Shown: positions 1 to 8,893 of the stretch, one piece after another
How the letters are laid out: every line of letters begins with the position of its first letter
How positions within the stretch are numbered: position 1 is the first letter of the stretch
DNA from: Algoriphagus sediminis
Lineage (GTDB): Bacteria > Bacteroidota > Bacteroidia > Cytophagales > Cyclobacteriaceae
Length of the DNA: 64,000 bases
Assembly: GCF_030403435.1 (NCBI RefSeq)
Contig: NZ_JAUEPH010000006.1
Coordinates: 267,183-331,182 of the forward strand
Direction: 5' to 3'
Program-made: the position numbers and the translations under genes
Notes under the pieces: generated by a model
What the model was told of the DNA's origin: nothing
What the model saw: only the letters and a program-made list of their open reading frames with translations
Databases searched by the model: none

Positions 1-852
1 CCAAAGACTTGGATTGAAAAGCTCTAGCGATAAAACCTTTGTACCACCCATAGCGCTTAATGTTTCCATGACTTCAGTAATCGGTGCCACTCCATCCCCC
101 GGATAAACTCTGTGCTTATCTTCTAATTCTTCTCTTGGAATCTGAGTTCCGTAATCATTTAAGTGAAATACTTCTATAGCATTTCCATTGATCAACTTAA
201 GTCCATCGAAGCCCGAACCACCACGGTATAAATGGTAAATATCAGGTAAAAGTCTGGCATCAGGATCATTTGCGGCTGCGGCTACCGCCAAAGCTTGGCT
301 TAAGTGGTGAAAAGGTTCATAGGCTCCCCAAAATTCCAGCTGAGGCATGACTCCTGTTTTTCTCCCTAACTCCAATAACTCAGCGTATTTCTCCCCACCA
401 AAAAATGGATCTACAGGTGCTTCTGCACCGATGGCGGGGGCAGCTACTCGTGTACAACCTATTTCAGCCAACATGTTCATCTCTCTCTCCATTTGCTCGA
501 ATCCCGCCTTGCTTGTTTCAGGATTCTGAGCCATCCATCGCGCAAAACCTATGGCACTAAATGCCTGAAGTTTATTGTCTTGTAGGGATTGTTTGACCTG
601 CTGGAGAGTGCCGCCTCCTTCTAAAAAGCCCTCTAAATCTCTTATCCAAACTTCCACTCCATCGTAGCCCGCTTTTCCTGCGGTTTCTAAGGTTTTTAGC
701 AGTCCTAAATTTTGCCCGGAAATGGTGCTGGTGTTTAGGGAAAAAAGAAAGTTGGTGGTTTTCTTTGGTTTGGCATGACTGATGTTAGTGGTCAATGGCA
801 TCACAGCTGCCCCTAATGCAAGAGATTTTAGAACTTTTCTACGATCGGTCAT
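1..852 (-). CDS. Sugar phosphate isomerase/epimerase-like protein, Tat-exported (3' end outside window)
   Basis: The reverse complement of 1-852 is open without a stop for 284 codons and runs off the left edge. It starts with MTDRRKVLKSLALG, a twin-arginine (Tat) signal with hydrophobic stretch, so the protein is likely exported folded. The body reads as a xylose-isomerase-like TIM barrel: a GYDGVEVW-type segment after strand 1, DIYHLYRGGSG, and a late VFHLNDYG metal-ligand region; the visible end, LELFNPSLW, is typical of the last barrel strand, so perhaps only 20-30 residues are missing. Family members use a divalent metal to isomerise or epimerise sugars; the substrate cannot be read from the sequence. 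The gene is divergent from the uptake operon at 941. Confidence 0.85.
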   Translation of the reverse strand, partial: MTDRRKVLKSLALGAAVMPLTTNISHAKPKKTTNFLFSLNTSTISGQNLGLLKTLETAGKAGYDGVEVWIRDLEGFLEGGGTLQQVKQSLQDNKLQAFSAIGFARWMAQNPETSKAGFEQMEREMNMLAEIGCTRVAAPAIGAEAPVDPFFGGEKYAELLELGRKTGVMPQLEFWGAYEPFHHLSQALAVAAAANDPDARLLPDIYHLYRGGSGFDGLKLINGNAIEVFHLNDYGTQIPREELEDKHRVYPGDGVAPITEVMETLSAMGGTKVLSLELFNPSLW

Positions 853-940
853 AGGATTGAATTTTTTTAGAGTTAAGTTTCATGTAGTCTGTCTCATCTT
901 TCCAAAACCCTTTGGTTAAAATAGCTATGTATTCGGCTCA

Positions 941-1669
941 ATGATAAAAATAGTTTTTTTTTCTGTTTCACTCATGCTTTTGGGATGGTCGGTTCGAGCC
1001 CAGGAACCTGAAGTCTCGGACTCATTTCTTGCATTGTATCAAAACCAACTTCCGTATTTTCAGGAATTGATCACTGGAGGGGAATATGCTTTTGCAAGCA
1101 ATACTTACGGAGGAGAGCCTTACTACAAATCGCAACATTTTGATTTTGGTCTGTTATCCATAAACGGGATAGATTATGAGGAGGTCCCCTTACTGTATGA
1201 TTCCTTCAATGATCACCTGATTACATTTCATCCTATCCATAAACAGAAAATTCTTTTTAAGCCCGAAAAGGTGGAAGCCTTTCGAATTTTTGAAAACGAA
1301 GAGTTTCAATATTTTGAAGGTAATTCGGATTACAATAAAGACAAGAATGGTTTTTACAGAGTGGTGGCTGGTGATGACTTAAAAGTTTTGACCAAGTACT
1401 TTAAGGAGCTTAAGCCATCTAAGGAAATCGAAAAAAATTTATTCGAGTTTCGAGAGTATGAAGATTATTTCCTGTGGTACAAGGATGATTTTGTAAAGGT
1501 CGAAAAATTGAAAACTGCAATTAAAGCATTAGGAATCAATAAAAAGGAAGTAAGAAAAGAACTGGACCTAAACAGTTATAAGTTTAACCAAGACATCCCT
1601 GGCTCACTCGCGAAATTGGTTGCTTTTCATTCGAAGAACAGTACTTCATTTAATGGCTTTGTAGAATGA
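941..1669 (+). CDS. Secreted protein of unknown function, first gene of TonB-receptor operon
   Basis: This 242-residue protein begins with a clear Sec signal peptide (cleavage probably after SVRAQ, about residue 21). The mature part is charged and rich in aromatic residues (many F, Y, E, K), with no motif I recognise. Its stop codon overlaps the start of the TonB-dependent receptor by 4 bp (ATGA at 1666-1669), so the two are translationally coupled and probably act in the same process. A periplasmic or outer-membrane accessory role to the receptor is inference from context only. Confidence 0.8.
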   Translation: MIKIVFFSVSLMLLGWSVRAQEPEVSDSFLALYQNQLPYFQELITGGEYAFASNTYGGEPYYKSQHFDFGLLSINGIDYEEVPLLYDSFNDHLITFHPIHKQKILFKPEKVEAFRIFENEEFQYFEGNSDYNKDKNGFYRVVAGDDLKVLTKYFKELKPSKEIEKNLFEFREYEDYFLWYKDDFVKVEKLKTAIKALGINKKEVRKELDLNSYKFNQDIPGSLAKLVAFHSKNSTSFNGFVE

Positions 1670-4401
1670 GAAAGCTGTTTCTTCTTCTTTTTTTAAACTT
1701 TTTTGGATTTGCGGCTTTCGCCCAAAGCGGTGGTGAAAGGATATCCGGATTATTTGCCCAAATGAATTTTGAGCGATTCGCCAATACTGTAGAGAATCAG
1801 ACCTCCTATGAATTCCACTTCAGGCAGAAGGATGTGGCAGATGTAAGGGTGAACCTTCAGCTGAGCGATGCATCACTACCGAACGCCCTGGATGAGATTT
1901 TTTCGGGGACTAACCTTAAGTACACCATTGACGGTGAATTGGGAGTTTGGATTTCTTCCGAATCCCGGATGCAGATGAATTTCAGCCCCCAGTTTTTTGA
2001 AATTAAGGAAAGATCAGATGACGAGACTTCTATAGTAGATTCGGTTGACCGTTTTGCAAGAAACAAGCTTTATACTATCGGGCGATCAACGGATGATCCT
2101 GAAAAATCCAGTGCGACCATAAGTGGGATTGTCACTAGTATTGAAAATGGGGAGCCCATGGAAGGAGCTATTGTTCTTGAGAGGGTGAATTACAACCAAA
2201 TGGTTACAGGTCCCGATGGCTACTATGAACTTACCTTACCAAAAGGAAGGCATACTTTGGTGGTCCAAAATATTGGAGGTTTTCAGGAGCAAAGGCAAAT
2301 AAACCTCCTTGGTGATGGAAAGCTGAATATGAGAATTGCTGAGACAGTCTTGTCTCTTGATGAAGTGGTGGTTAGTTCCGGAGCTTTATCCAATATTCAG
2401 AAACTTGATATGGGAGTTCAGGCCATTTCCATTGACGAAGTCAAAAGACTTCCTGCTGTACTTGGAGAGGTGGATTTGGTAAGAGGGATTCTTACTACTC
2501 CCGGGGTGAATACGGTTGGAGAAGCTAGCGTGGGCTTTAATGTAAGAGGTGGCGCTGCCGATCAAAATCTGATCTTGTATAACCAATCCACGGTTTTTAA
2601 CCCAAGCCATGTTTTTGGGTTTTTCTCGGCATTTAATGCAGATCTTACATCTGGCGTAGAGCTTTACAAAGGTTCCATACCTGTGAACTATGGGGGTCGA
2701 CTATCATCGGTACTCCAGATAGATGCTGATTTTGGGAATGAAGAAAAGTTTTCTGGGAGTGGAGGAATCGGTCTTTTGACTGGGAGGCTTAGTCTGGAAG
2801 GGCCGATTTCTGAGAATACCACATTCAAAATAGGAGGTAGAGCTACTTATTCTGATTGGGTTTTGAATCTTCTTGAAGATGAGACAGACTTAAACGGGAG
2901 TGATGTTTCTTTCTATGATCTGAATGCAAATATCCGTCATGAAATAGATGAAAAAAATATTCTGGAGTTCACAGGCTACTTGAGCCAGGACGACTTTAGT
3001 TTTGACCCAGATACCACTTTTAACTACAGGAACTTTAATGTGGCAGGTACCTGGAGACACTTCTTCAACGATCAGTTAGAGGGTAGTTTCACTTTTGGGT
3101 ACGATAGCTATGAATTTGGGATTATTGGTATTGAAAACCCATTGAACTCTTTTGATTTCAGTTTTGAAGTCGAGCAGTTTCATTTGCGCTCTGATTTCGA
3201 ATACAGAAAAAATGAGAACCACATTTTTAAGTTTGGGTTCCATGCCATTCAATACGACCTAGATCCAGGGACAATCCAACCCTTTGGACCTGAATCTATT
3301 TTGATTGAGCAGGATTTAGAAAGGGAAAGGGCCAGAGAATTCTCTATCTACTTTGGGGATGAATTTACTATCAACGAAGAACTCAGCATTAGCTATGGTG
3401 GCAGATACATGTTTTATAATATGTATGGGCAGCAAACTATTAATGAATATGTCCCGGGAGCCCCAATTACGGATAGCAACGTGATTGGCGAAAGAAGTTT
3501 CGGAAGTGGTGAATCTGTAAAGACTTATCATGGGCCTGAGTTTAGAGTTTCTGCCAGATACATTTTGGATAATCAGTCATCTTTAAAGGCTGGCTTTAAT
3601 ACAAATCGTCAAAACCTTCATCTCCTTACCAATACTTCGGCAATAGCGCCGACAGATTCATGGAAGCTTAGTGATACTTATATCAAACCTCAAACGGGAG
3701 GTCAGGCTTCTTTGGGTTATTATAGAAATTTAGCCAGAGGCCAAGTGGAATTTAGTGCGGAGGTTTATTATCGATACATGCGGAATTTGCTTGATTTTCG
3801 ATCCGGGGCCACCTTGATCTTAAATGAAAATATTGAACAGGATGTGCTGAACTCAGATGGCAGGGCGTATGGCATTGAATTTTTGCTTAAGAAAAATGTG
3901 GGTGATTTGAGAGGCTCCCTGGCCTACACTTTTTCTCGTTCTTTCCTCAAAACCTCAGATGATCCAAGCATTGAAAAAGTCAACAATGGGGAGTTTTACC
4001 CAAGCAATTATGATCAGCCTCATAATGTTGTTTTGGCACTGAATTATGAACTCAGCAAAAGAATTAACACGACACTTAATACTAACTACAGCACCGGCCG
4101 GCCGGTAACCTTGCCAATTTCAAAGTTTGAGTATGCTGGGTCGGAGCGAGTATTTTTTTCAGAAAGAAATGCCTACAGAATTCCAGATTATTTCAGAATA
4201 GACTTCTCAGTGAACCTGGAAGGAAACCACAAGGTGAATAAGGTTGCGCACGCCTCATGGTCATTTGGTGTGTATAATCTTCTCGGACGAAGTAATCCAT
4301 ATTCGGTCTATTATACCCCTATTGAAGGTGAGATTAAAGGCTTCCAACTTTCGATTTTCGCAAGGCCTATTCCTTTCATCACTTATAATTTCAGGTTTTG
4401 A
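1666..4401 (+). CDS. TonB-dependent outer-membrane receptor with STN and carboxypeptidase-regulatory-like domains
   Basis: This 911-residue protein has a signal peptide (about 1-20), then an STN-type domain (about 30-105), a CarboxypepD_reg-like beta-sandwich (about 150-225, starting near SGIVTSIENGEPMEGA), a plug domain (about 230-350, with GVNTVGEASVGFNVRGG), and a long beta barrel ending in aromatic NFRF, as outer-membrane barrels do. It should import a large or scarce substrate using TonB energy. STN domains usually signal to a FecR anti-sigma factor, but none is next to it. It overlaps the upstream gene by 4 bp and the downstream lipoprotein by 1 bp (TGATG), so it sits inside an operon. 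Pairing with a DUF4249 lipoprotein is typical of a Bacteroidota receptor class distinct from SusC/SusD. The substrate is not predictable. Confidence 0.92.
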   Translation: MRKLFLLLFLNFFGFAAFAQSGGERISGLFAQMNFERFANTVENQTSYEFHFRQKDVADVRVNLQLSDASLPNALDEIFSGTNLKYTIDGELGVWISSESRMQMNFSPQFFEIKERSDDETSIVDSVDRFARNKLYTIGRSTDDPEKSSATISGIVTSIENGEPMEGAIVLERVNYNQMVTGPDGYYELTLPKGRHTLVVQNIGGFQEQRQINLLGDGKLNMRIAETVLSLDEVVVSSGALSNIQKLDMGVQAISIDEVKRLPAVLGEVDLVRGILTTPGVNTVGEASVGFNVRGGAADQNLILYNQSTVFNPSHVFGFFSAFNADLTSGVELYKGSIPVNYGGRLSSVLQIDADFGNEEKFSGSGGIGLLTGRLSLEGPISENTTFKIGGRATYSDWVLNLLEDETDLNGSDVSFYDLNANIRHEIDEKNILEFTGYLSQDDFSFDPDTTFNYRNFNVAGTWRHFFNDQLEGSFTFGYDSYEFGIIGIENPLNSFDFSFEVEQFHLRSDFEYRKNENHIFKFGFHAIQYDLDPGTIQPFGPESILIEQDLERERAREFSIYFGDEFTINEELSISYGGRYMFYNMYGQQTINEYVPGAPITDSNVIGERSFGSGESVKTYHGPEFRVSARYILDNQSSLKAGFNTNRQNLHLLTNTSAIAPTDSWKLSDTYIKPQTGGQASLGYYRNLARGQVEFSAEVYYRYMRNLLDFRSGATLILNENIEQDVLNSDGRAYGIEFLLKKNVGDLRGSLAYTFSRSFLKTSDDPSIEKVNNGEFYPSNYDQPHNVVLALNYELSKRINTTLNTNYSTGRPVTLPISKFEYAGSERVFFSERNAYRIPDYFRIDFSVNLEGNHKVNKVAHASWSFGVYNLLGRSNPYSVYYTPIEGEIKGFQLSIFARPIPFITYNFRF

Positions 4402-5558
4402 TGAAGCATAAAGTCACCATATTTTCATTACTCCTACTTTTGATACTTGCTTGTCGTGAGCCTTTTGAGCCAGACATTGAACCTAGCGATCAGAATGTTT
4501 TGGTAGTGGAGGGTTATCTGGATTCTGATGGGAGTCCCAGTATTTTAAAGTTGAGTTTTACGTCCGAATTAGATGGACCAATCCAGGATAATTCTGGACT
4601 GCTGGGTGCATCGATTTTTCTAGAAAGTTCGAGTGGGAATCAGTTTCCCCTCACCGAGATTGGCCAGGGCGAGTATTTACACGAAACGGATATTCCTGAA
4701 GTTGACACTTATCGATTGAGGATATTTTTGAGAAACGGAAACTCTTATACCTCTGAGGAGCTAAGACCGATAATCACTCCTGATATAATTGATGCGGGTT
4801 TTGTGAAAAATGAAACAGGAGTGGAGATATTTATCACTACCCAAGGAGATGAAAACGCGGATAACTTCCTCTGGACTTATGAGGAGGCCTGGGCATTTCG
4901 ACCAGCGATATCTAGTCCTTTCAAATATGATCCGGATGTTCAAGATGTAGTTATCAGGGGAGATGAAGAGCGAAATGACATTTGCTATAAAGTTTCTCCA
5001 AATTCTGACCTATTGTTAGAAACTTCTTCTCGATTTGAAGATCAGTTTGTCTTCAGACAGTCTATTTCTCAAATCGAACAAGGCGATGAAAAGCTATCGG
5101 TTAGGTACAGTATCCTGATTTCGCAGAAGGCACTTTCTGAGGAAGATTCTGAGTTTTGGGAGATTTTGAAAAAGAATACCGACGATCTTGGATCCATTTT
5201 CAGCCCTTTACCCTCTCTCATTGGAGGAAATATAAGCTTTGATCAGGATCCTTCAGCTCCCGTGATCGGTCAGGTTAGTCTTGGGAAAGTTAGGCAGAAG
5301 AGACTTTTTATCGATAACCGTGAAGTTATCCCTTGGGGCCTGGAGGAGATACCTGAATACGTGGGATGTTTTATTTCTCAGGACACGGTTTTCATAGAAA
5401 GTTACCCTACAAAGCTTCAGAGTGGAATTATTCTACCGGTTCGTCCGATTATTCCTGAAGGCGGTTTTAATCCGATTGGGTACCTAACAGCTCCTGTGAA
5501 TTGTGTGGATTGCACACGCCGTGGCTCCAATGTTCCACCAGAATTTTGGGAGGATTGA
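4401..5558 (+). CDS. DUF4249-family lipoprotein
   Basis: This protein of 385 residues has a lipoprotein signal (hydrophobic run followed by ILAC, Cys about residue 18) and then the acidic EPFEPDIEP segment and VVEGYLDSDG motif characteristic of DUF4249. The ATG at 4401 overlaps the receptor stop codon; a TTG one codon upstream is possible but less likely. DUF4249 genes usually follow TonB-dependent receptors, and the product is expected on the outer membrane, possibly as a surface partner of the receptor. Its exact role is unknown. A CVDC motif near the C-terminus could form a disulfide. Confidence 0.88.
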   Translation: MKHKVTIFSLLLLLILACREPFEPDIEPSDQNVLVVEGYLDSDGSPSILKLSFTSELDGPIQDNSGLLGASIFLESSSGNQFPLTEIGQGEYLHETDIPEVDTYRLRIFLRNGNSYTSEELRPIITPDIIDAGFVKNETGVEIFITTQGDENADNFLWTYEEAWAFRPAISSPFKYDPDVQDVVIRGDEERNDICYKVSPNSDLLLETSSRFEDQFVFRQSISQIEQGDEKLSVRYSILISQKALSEEDSEFWEILKKNTDDLGSIFSPLPSLIGGNISFDQDPSAPVIGQVSLGKVRQKRLFIDNREVIPWGLEEIPEYVGCFISQDTVFIESYPTKLQSGIILPVRPIIPEGGFNPIGYLTAPVNCVDCTRRGSNVPPEFWED

Positions 5559-5560
5559 AA

Positions 5561-7177
5561 ATGAAGGGCATGAGATATTTCTTCCTATTCGTCACTTTTT
5601 TATATGCTTTGCAAAGCTCGGCTCAAAACCCTACGGAAAATTTGACTGCCGAAATTGTAGACTTTGATATTCCAAAGTCGATTTACATTTCAGGAGAAAG
5701 GCTTTGGGTGAGTATAGATATTTCATCTAAAAATGAGAAGGTGAAATCTCAAATTGGCTATGTGGAAATTTTGAATCGAAACAATCAATCCGTGGCTTTG
5801 GGTAAATTTCAGTTGACCGATGGCAAGACGATTAATTTCCTAAATCTCCCAAATGACATCCCTTCTGATCATTACCTTATCCGGGTATTCACCAGGATCA
5901 GCCCATATTTGGATTTTGAACTTGGACTGCGTCAAAAGCTAATCACTGTGGTCAATCCGAGAATTCCTCCTACGGTGAGCCCTGCTCCAGATAAAATGGA
6001 ACAAGGAACAGAGGCAAGTGGAAATGAGACCATTTTAGCCCAAAGAAATCAAAATGAGCTTGAATTAGATTTGACCGGTGTTAATGGAGAAATAATTTCA
6101 GCATCAGTTTCTGTGGCAAACCCCTACCTGACTCATTATGATTTTTCATCATCGGATATTTATGAATCTCTGCCATCAAGAAATTTAGTCCCGGAGTTAT
6201 TTGGTCATATCGTGGAAGGGTATGTAAATCCCAAAGCTATTGATACTACGCAGCTTTATTTTATCTCAGTTCATGGTGAAAAGTCGGCTCTTTTCACCGA
6301 CAGGCCTGACAGGAATGGCTCACTTTATTTCGATACAGGTGGGATAAAAGAATGGGATTTCATTATCGCTCAAACCAATGGAAATGAGAGTTTGATTGAT
6401 TTTAGTGTGGTTTCTCCTTCTCCACAAACCTCCTTTTCTGAGGATTTTATTTTCCCTGAATTTATTATTTCTCCTGATGATGAGGAATTTCTTAATGAGC
6501 TTTTAAAGTCTAGTCAGGTCGAGCAATATTTCGTCCAGGATTTTAGCAGTACAGCTAATCCAGTGGTCACTGGATTTGTTGAAGATAGAACGTATCTCCT
6601 TGATGATTATACCAGATTTGAAACGGTAGAAACTGTGGTTAAGGAATATGTTCCTGAGGTGAGTGTCAGAACACAGGATAAAAAGAAGGATTTCAGAGTA
6701 GTGGATAAAGTGAAAAACAGGGTTTTCGATTCAAATCCTTTGATGCTTGTGGACGCTATGCCGGTATTCGATTCAGACCGATTAGCCAGGTTCAATCCCT
6801 CACACTTTCAAAAATTGGAGATTCTAACCCGAAGTTTTTATTTAAATGAAGAAGCTTTTCCGGGAGTTATGAGTTTTACTTCGTATAAGAATAATTTTGG
6901 CAATTTCCCCATTCCTTCCAATGGCATTTACCTGGAATATCAGGGCTTATCGATGGAATTGGTCGACATATCCCAAATATTTACCCCCAATGAGGAAGAC
7001 CGGGTTCCTGATTGGAGAGCTATTCTTTTTTGGTCAGAAATTATACCAGATTTGACTCCTCAAGAGCTAAAAATTCACTTTCCTTCAATTGATTTGCCTT
7101 GGGAAGTGAAAGTGATGTACAGGGATCAAAATGGAAAACTCGAGACAATCACTAGAAGGATATCATCCGCGGATTGA
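5561..7177 (+). CDS. Secreted protein of unknown function, last gene of TonB-receptor operon
   Basis: The reading frame is open from 5501, but the ATG at 5561 is preferred: it gives a signal peptide (MKGMRYFFLFVTFLYALQSS, then AQ) and begins 2 nt after the DUF4249 stop. The 538-residue product has an N-terminal segment (about 25-120) with the pattern of an MG2-like or other Ig-like domain found in large surface proteins (IYISGERLWVSIDI, then IPSDHYLIRVFT). The remainder is not recognised; it contains a plug-like phrase near MLVDAMPVFDSDRLARFNP, as seen in some receptor-associated proteins. It is likely periplasmic or outer-membrane associated and co-expressed with the receptor. It ends 3 nt before the convergent channel gene. 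Confidence 0.82.
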   Translation: MKGMRYFFLFVTFLYALQSSAQNPTENLTAEIVDFDIPKSIYISGERLWVSIDISSKNEKVKSQIGYVEILNRNNQSVALGKFQLTDGKTINFLNLPNDIPSDHYLIRVFTRISPYLDFELGLRQKLITVVNPRIPPTVSPAPDKMEQGTEASGNETILAQRNQNELELDLTGVNGEIISASVSVANPYLTHYDFSSSDIYESLPSRNLVPELFGHIVEGYVNPKAIDTTQLYFISVHGEKSALFTDRPDRNGSLYFDTGGIKEWDFIIAQTNGNESLIDFSVVSPSPQTSFSEDFIFPEFIISPDDEEFLNELLKSSQVEQYFVQDFSSTANPVVTGFVEDRTYLLDDYTRFETVETVVKEYVPEVSVRTQDKKKDFRVVDKVKNRVFDSNPLMLVDAMPVFDSDRLARFNPSHFQKLEILTRSFYLNEEAFPGVMSFTSYKNNFGNFPIPSNGIYLEYQGLSMELVDISQIFTPNEEDRVPDWRAILFWSEIIPDLTPQELKIHFPSIDLPWEVKVMYRDQNGKLETITRRISSAD

Positions 7178-7180
7178 GGC

Positions 7181-8842
7181 TCACTGTTTCTTTCCAAGTT
7201 CTTGCTGCAAAAACGCCCCGAGCTTCTTCTTATAACTTTCTTCCGTTTCTTGACTAAAGTCTGGAGATAGCTCCTTTTTTTCGGGGAATGACTCCATGTG
7301 TAACGTTTGTGTCGGGAATGCGAAGCGAACTCCAAGGGTTTCCGCTAGCTTCATAATCTGGATCAGAAGTTCATGTCTGCTTTGAAGCTCCATTGGCCAG
7401 GTAGGCACTTCAAAAAACACATAAAACATGATATCCAGACTGTAAGACGAAAGATTATTAAAGTAAATGTTAAAGTAATCTTTGCGCGTATGCGGATGAG
7501 CCAAAACAATTTCTCTAAGCCCCTTAATGAACTCCTCCACTAGCTGAGGTGGTGTGTCATAAGTAATGGTTATCGTAGTATAAAATCTACGATATTGACG
7601 GAGGCCATGATTATCCACTGTGGCATCTGCGATTTTACCATTTGGGATGTACATCACAGAATTTCGGAAAGTCCTCACTCTGGTGGACCTGAAGCCCACC
7701 TCCTCCACTGTACCGTCCACATCACCCGAGGTAATCCAATCTCCAACCTGAAAAGGTCGGTCTACAAAGATCATAACCGATCCAAAGAAGTTTTTTATCG
7801 TATCCTGAGCCGCCAGGGCGATGGCCACACCACCAATCGAAAGACCCGTGAGGAAAGGAATGATATCCAAACTTAATCCATCACGAAGGATGAAGAGGGT
7901 ACCGATTATCACGACGAATGCTTTGAGAGTTTTTCTCAAAAGAGGAACCAGCTGATCATCAAGTGTGGACTCAGTTTTCAGTGCAAGCTTGACAAAATAA
8001 GCGGCAACAACGTCCACTATTTTGTAAAAAATGATGGTGATCATCAGTGGTTTCAGAACCATGAAAATGATTACCAACCAGGACCAAACTTCTATCGGAA
8101 GCTGGAGTACCCGAATGAAAAGGGATAAGAGTAGAACAATGAAATAGATACTGGTGACTTTCGCTACAGGCAGTAGATACTTCTCCCCTTCATTTCCATA
8201 CCCAAGTTTGCTAATGACATAAAGAAGCACCTTGTCCACTAGAAAGGTCAATACCCAATGAGTCAGAAACACAAAAAGGATCAAAATCCCCAGACCAATG
8301 ATCTGCCATAGGTACAAACCAAAATATTTATCCGTGCCTATTTTTGGCAGCAGATTCAATAGTCGGGCAGTACCATACGGATAAGTTTCCCGGTGCATTC
8401 TCTCGATTTCGCCAACCGAAAAACTTGAAAACTTCCATTCTTCTCCTCTCTTGGATAGAAAAATTCCTGGGAGCTTTTGTCTATCGAAATAGAAAATAGG
8501 TTCATTTCCAGCCAGGCTGTCCAGGTAACCTGGCTCATTTGGAATCTGGCTCGTTCTCACAGCTACACCACGACCCTCAAAAATTTGCTTAAGCTTAACA
8601 CTCAGGTCTTCCTTATCAGCATCTTCCATCCCTCTCCAATTCAATGCTTTGGCTGCTTCTTCGGGCTTGAAATTATTGTCTTCCAGATTAAAAAAGAAAG
8701 TCAGGGTAGTATGATAAGGAGTCGTAAGATTTACGTCATAATTGATTTCATCCAGAGCGTTATCGTCTGAAACTAGCTGCGCAAAGGAGCTTTGCCCTGC
8801 AAAAAAGCATAAAAATATAAGTGCGATAGTAAGAAATCTCAT
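7181..8842 (-). CDS. MscS-family mechanosensitive ion channel
   Basis: The start at 8842 gives a signal peptide (MRFLTIALIFLCFFAGQSS) for a 553-residue protein; an ATG 7 codons upstream is less likely. After a periplasmic domain of about 170 residues come several membrane segments, then the MscS pore helix and beta domain: GLSIGGVAIALAAQDTIKNF followed by FVDRPFQVGDWI and VEEVGFRSTRVRT, the diagnostic MscS core. The C-terminal cytoplasmic domain ends in a Lys/Glu-rich tail. Such channels open under membrane tension to release solutes after hypo-osmotic shock. The N-terminal extension makes it one of the larger, multi-domain MscS types. It is convergent with the uptake operon. Confidence 0.92.
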   Translation of the reverse strand: MRFLTIALIFLCFFAGQSSFAQLVSDDNALDEINYDVNLTTPYHTTLTFFFNLEDNNFKPEEAAKALNWRGMEDADKEDLSVKLKQIFEGRGVAVRTSQIPNEPGYLDSLAGNEPIFYFDRQKLPGIFLSKRGEEWKFSSFSVGEIERMHRETYPYGTARLLNLLPKIGTDKYFGLYLWQIIGLGILILFVFLTHWVLTFLVDKVLLYVISKLGYGNEGEKYLLPVAKVTSIYFIVLLLSLFIRVLQLPIEVWSWLVIIFMVLKPLMITIIFYKIVDVVAAYFVKLALKTESTLDDQLVPLLRKTLKAFVVIIGTLFILRDGLSLDIIPFLTGLSIGGVAIALAAQDTIKNFFGSVMIFVDRPFQVGDWITSGDVDGTVEEVGFRSTRVRTFRNSVMYIPNGKIADATVDNHGLRQYRRFYTTITITYDTPPQLVEEFIKGLREIVLAHPHTRKDYFNIYFNNLSSYSLDIMFYVFFEVPTWPMELQSRHELLIQIMKLAETLGVRFAFPTQTLHMESFPEKKELSPDFSQETEESYKKKLGAFLQQELGKKQ

Positions 8843-8893
8843 GAGTAGGTGATTTGCGGGCAAAGTTAGTCATAAGCCCATGCTTGGCAAAAC

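Noticed and set aside
5501..5560. Extended N-terminus (ATG at 5501) of the last receptor-operon gene
   Set aside because: It would overlap DUF4249 by 58 bp and bury the signal peptide that starts at 5561.
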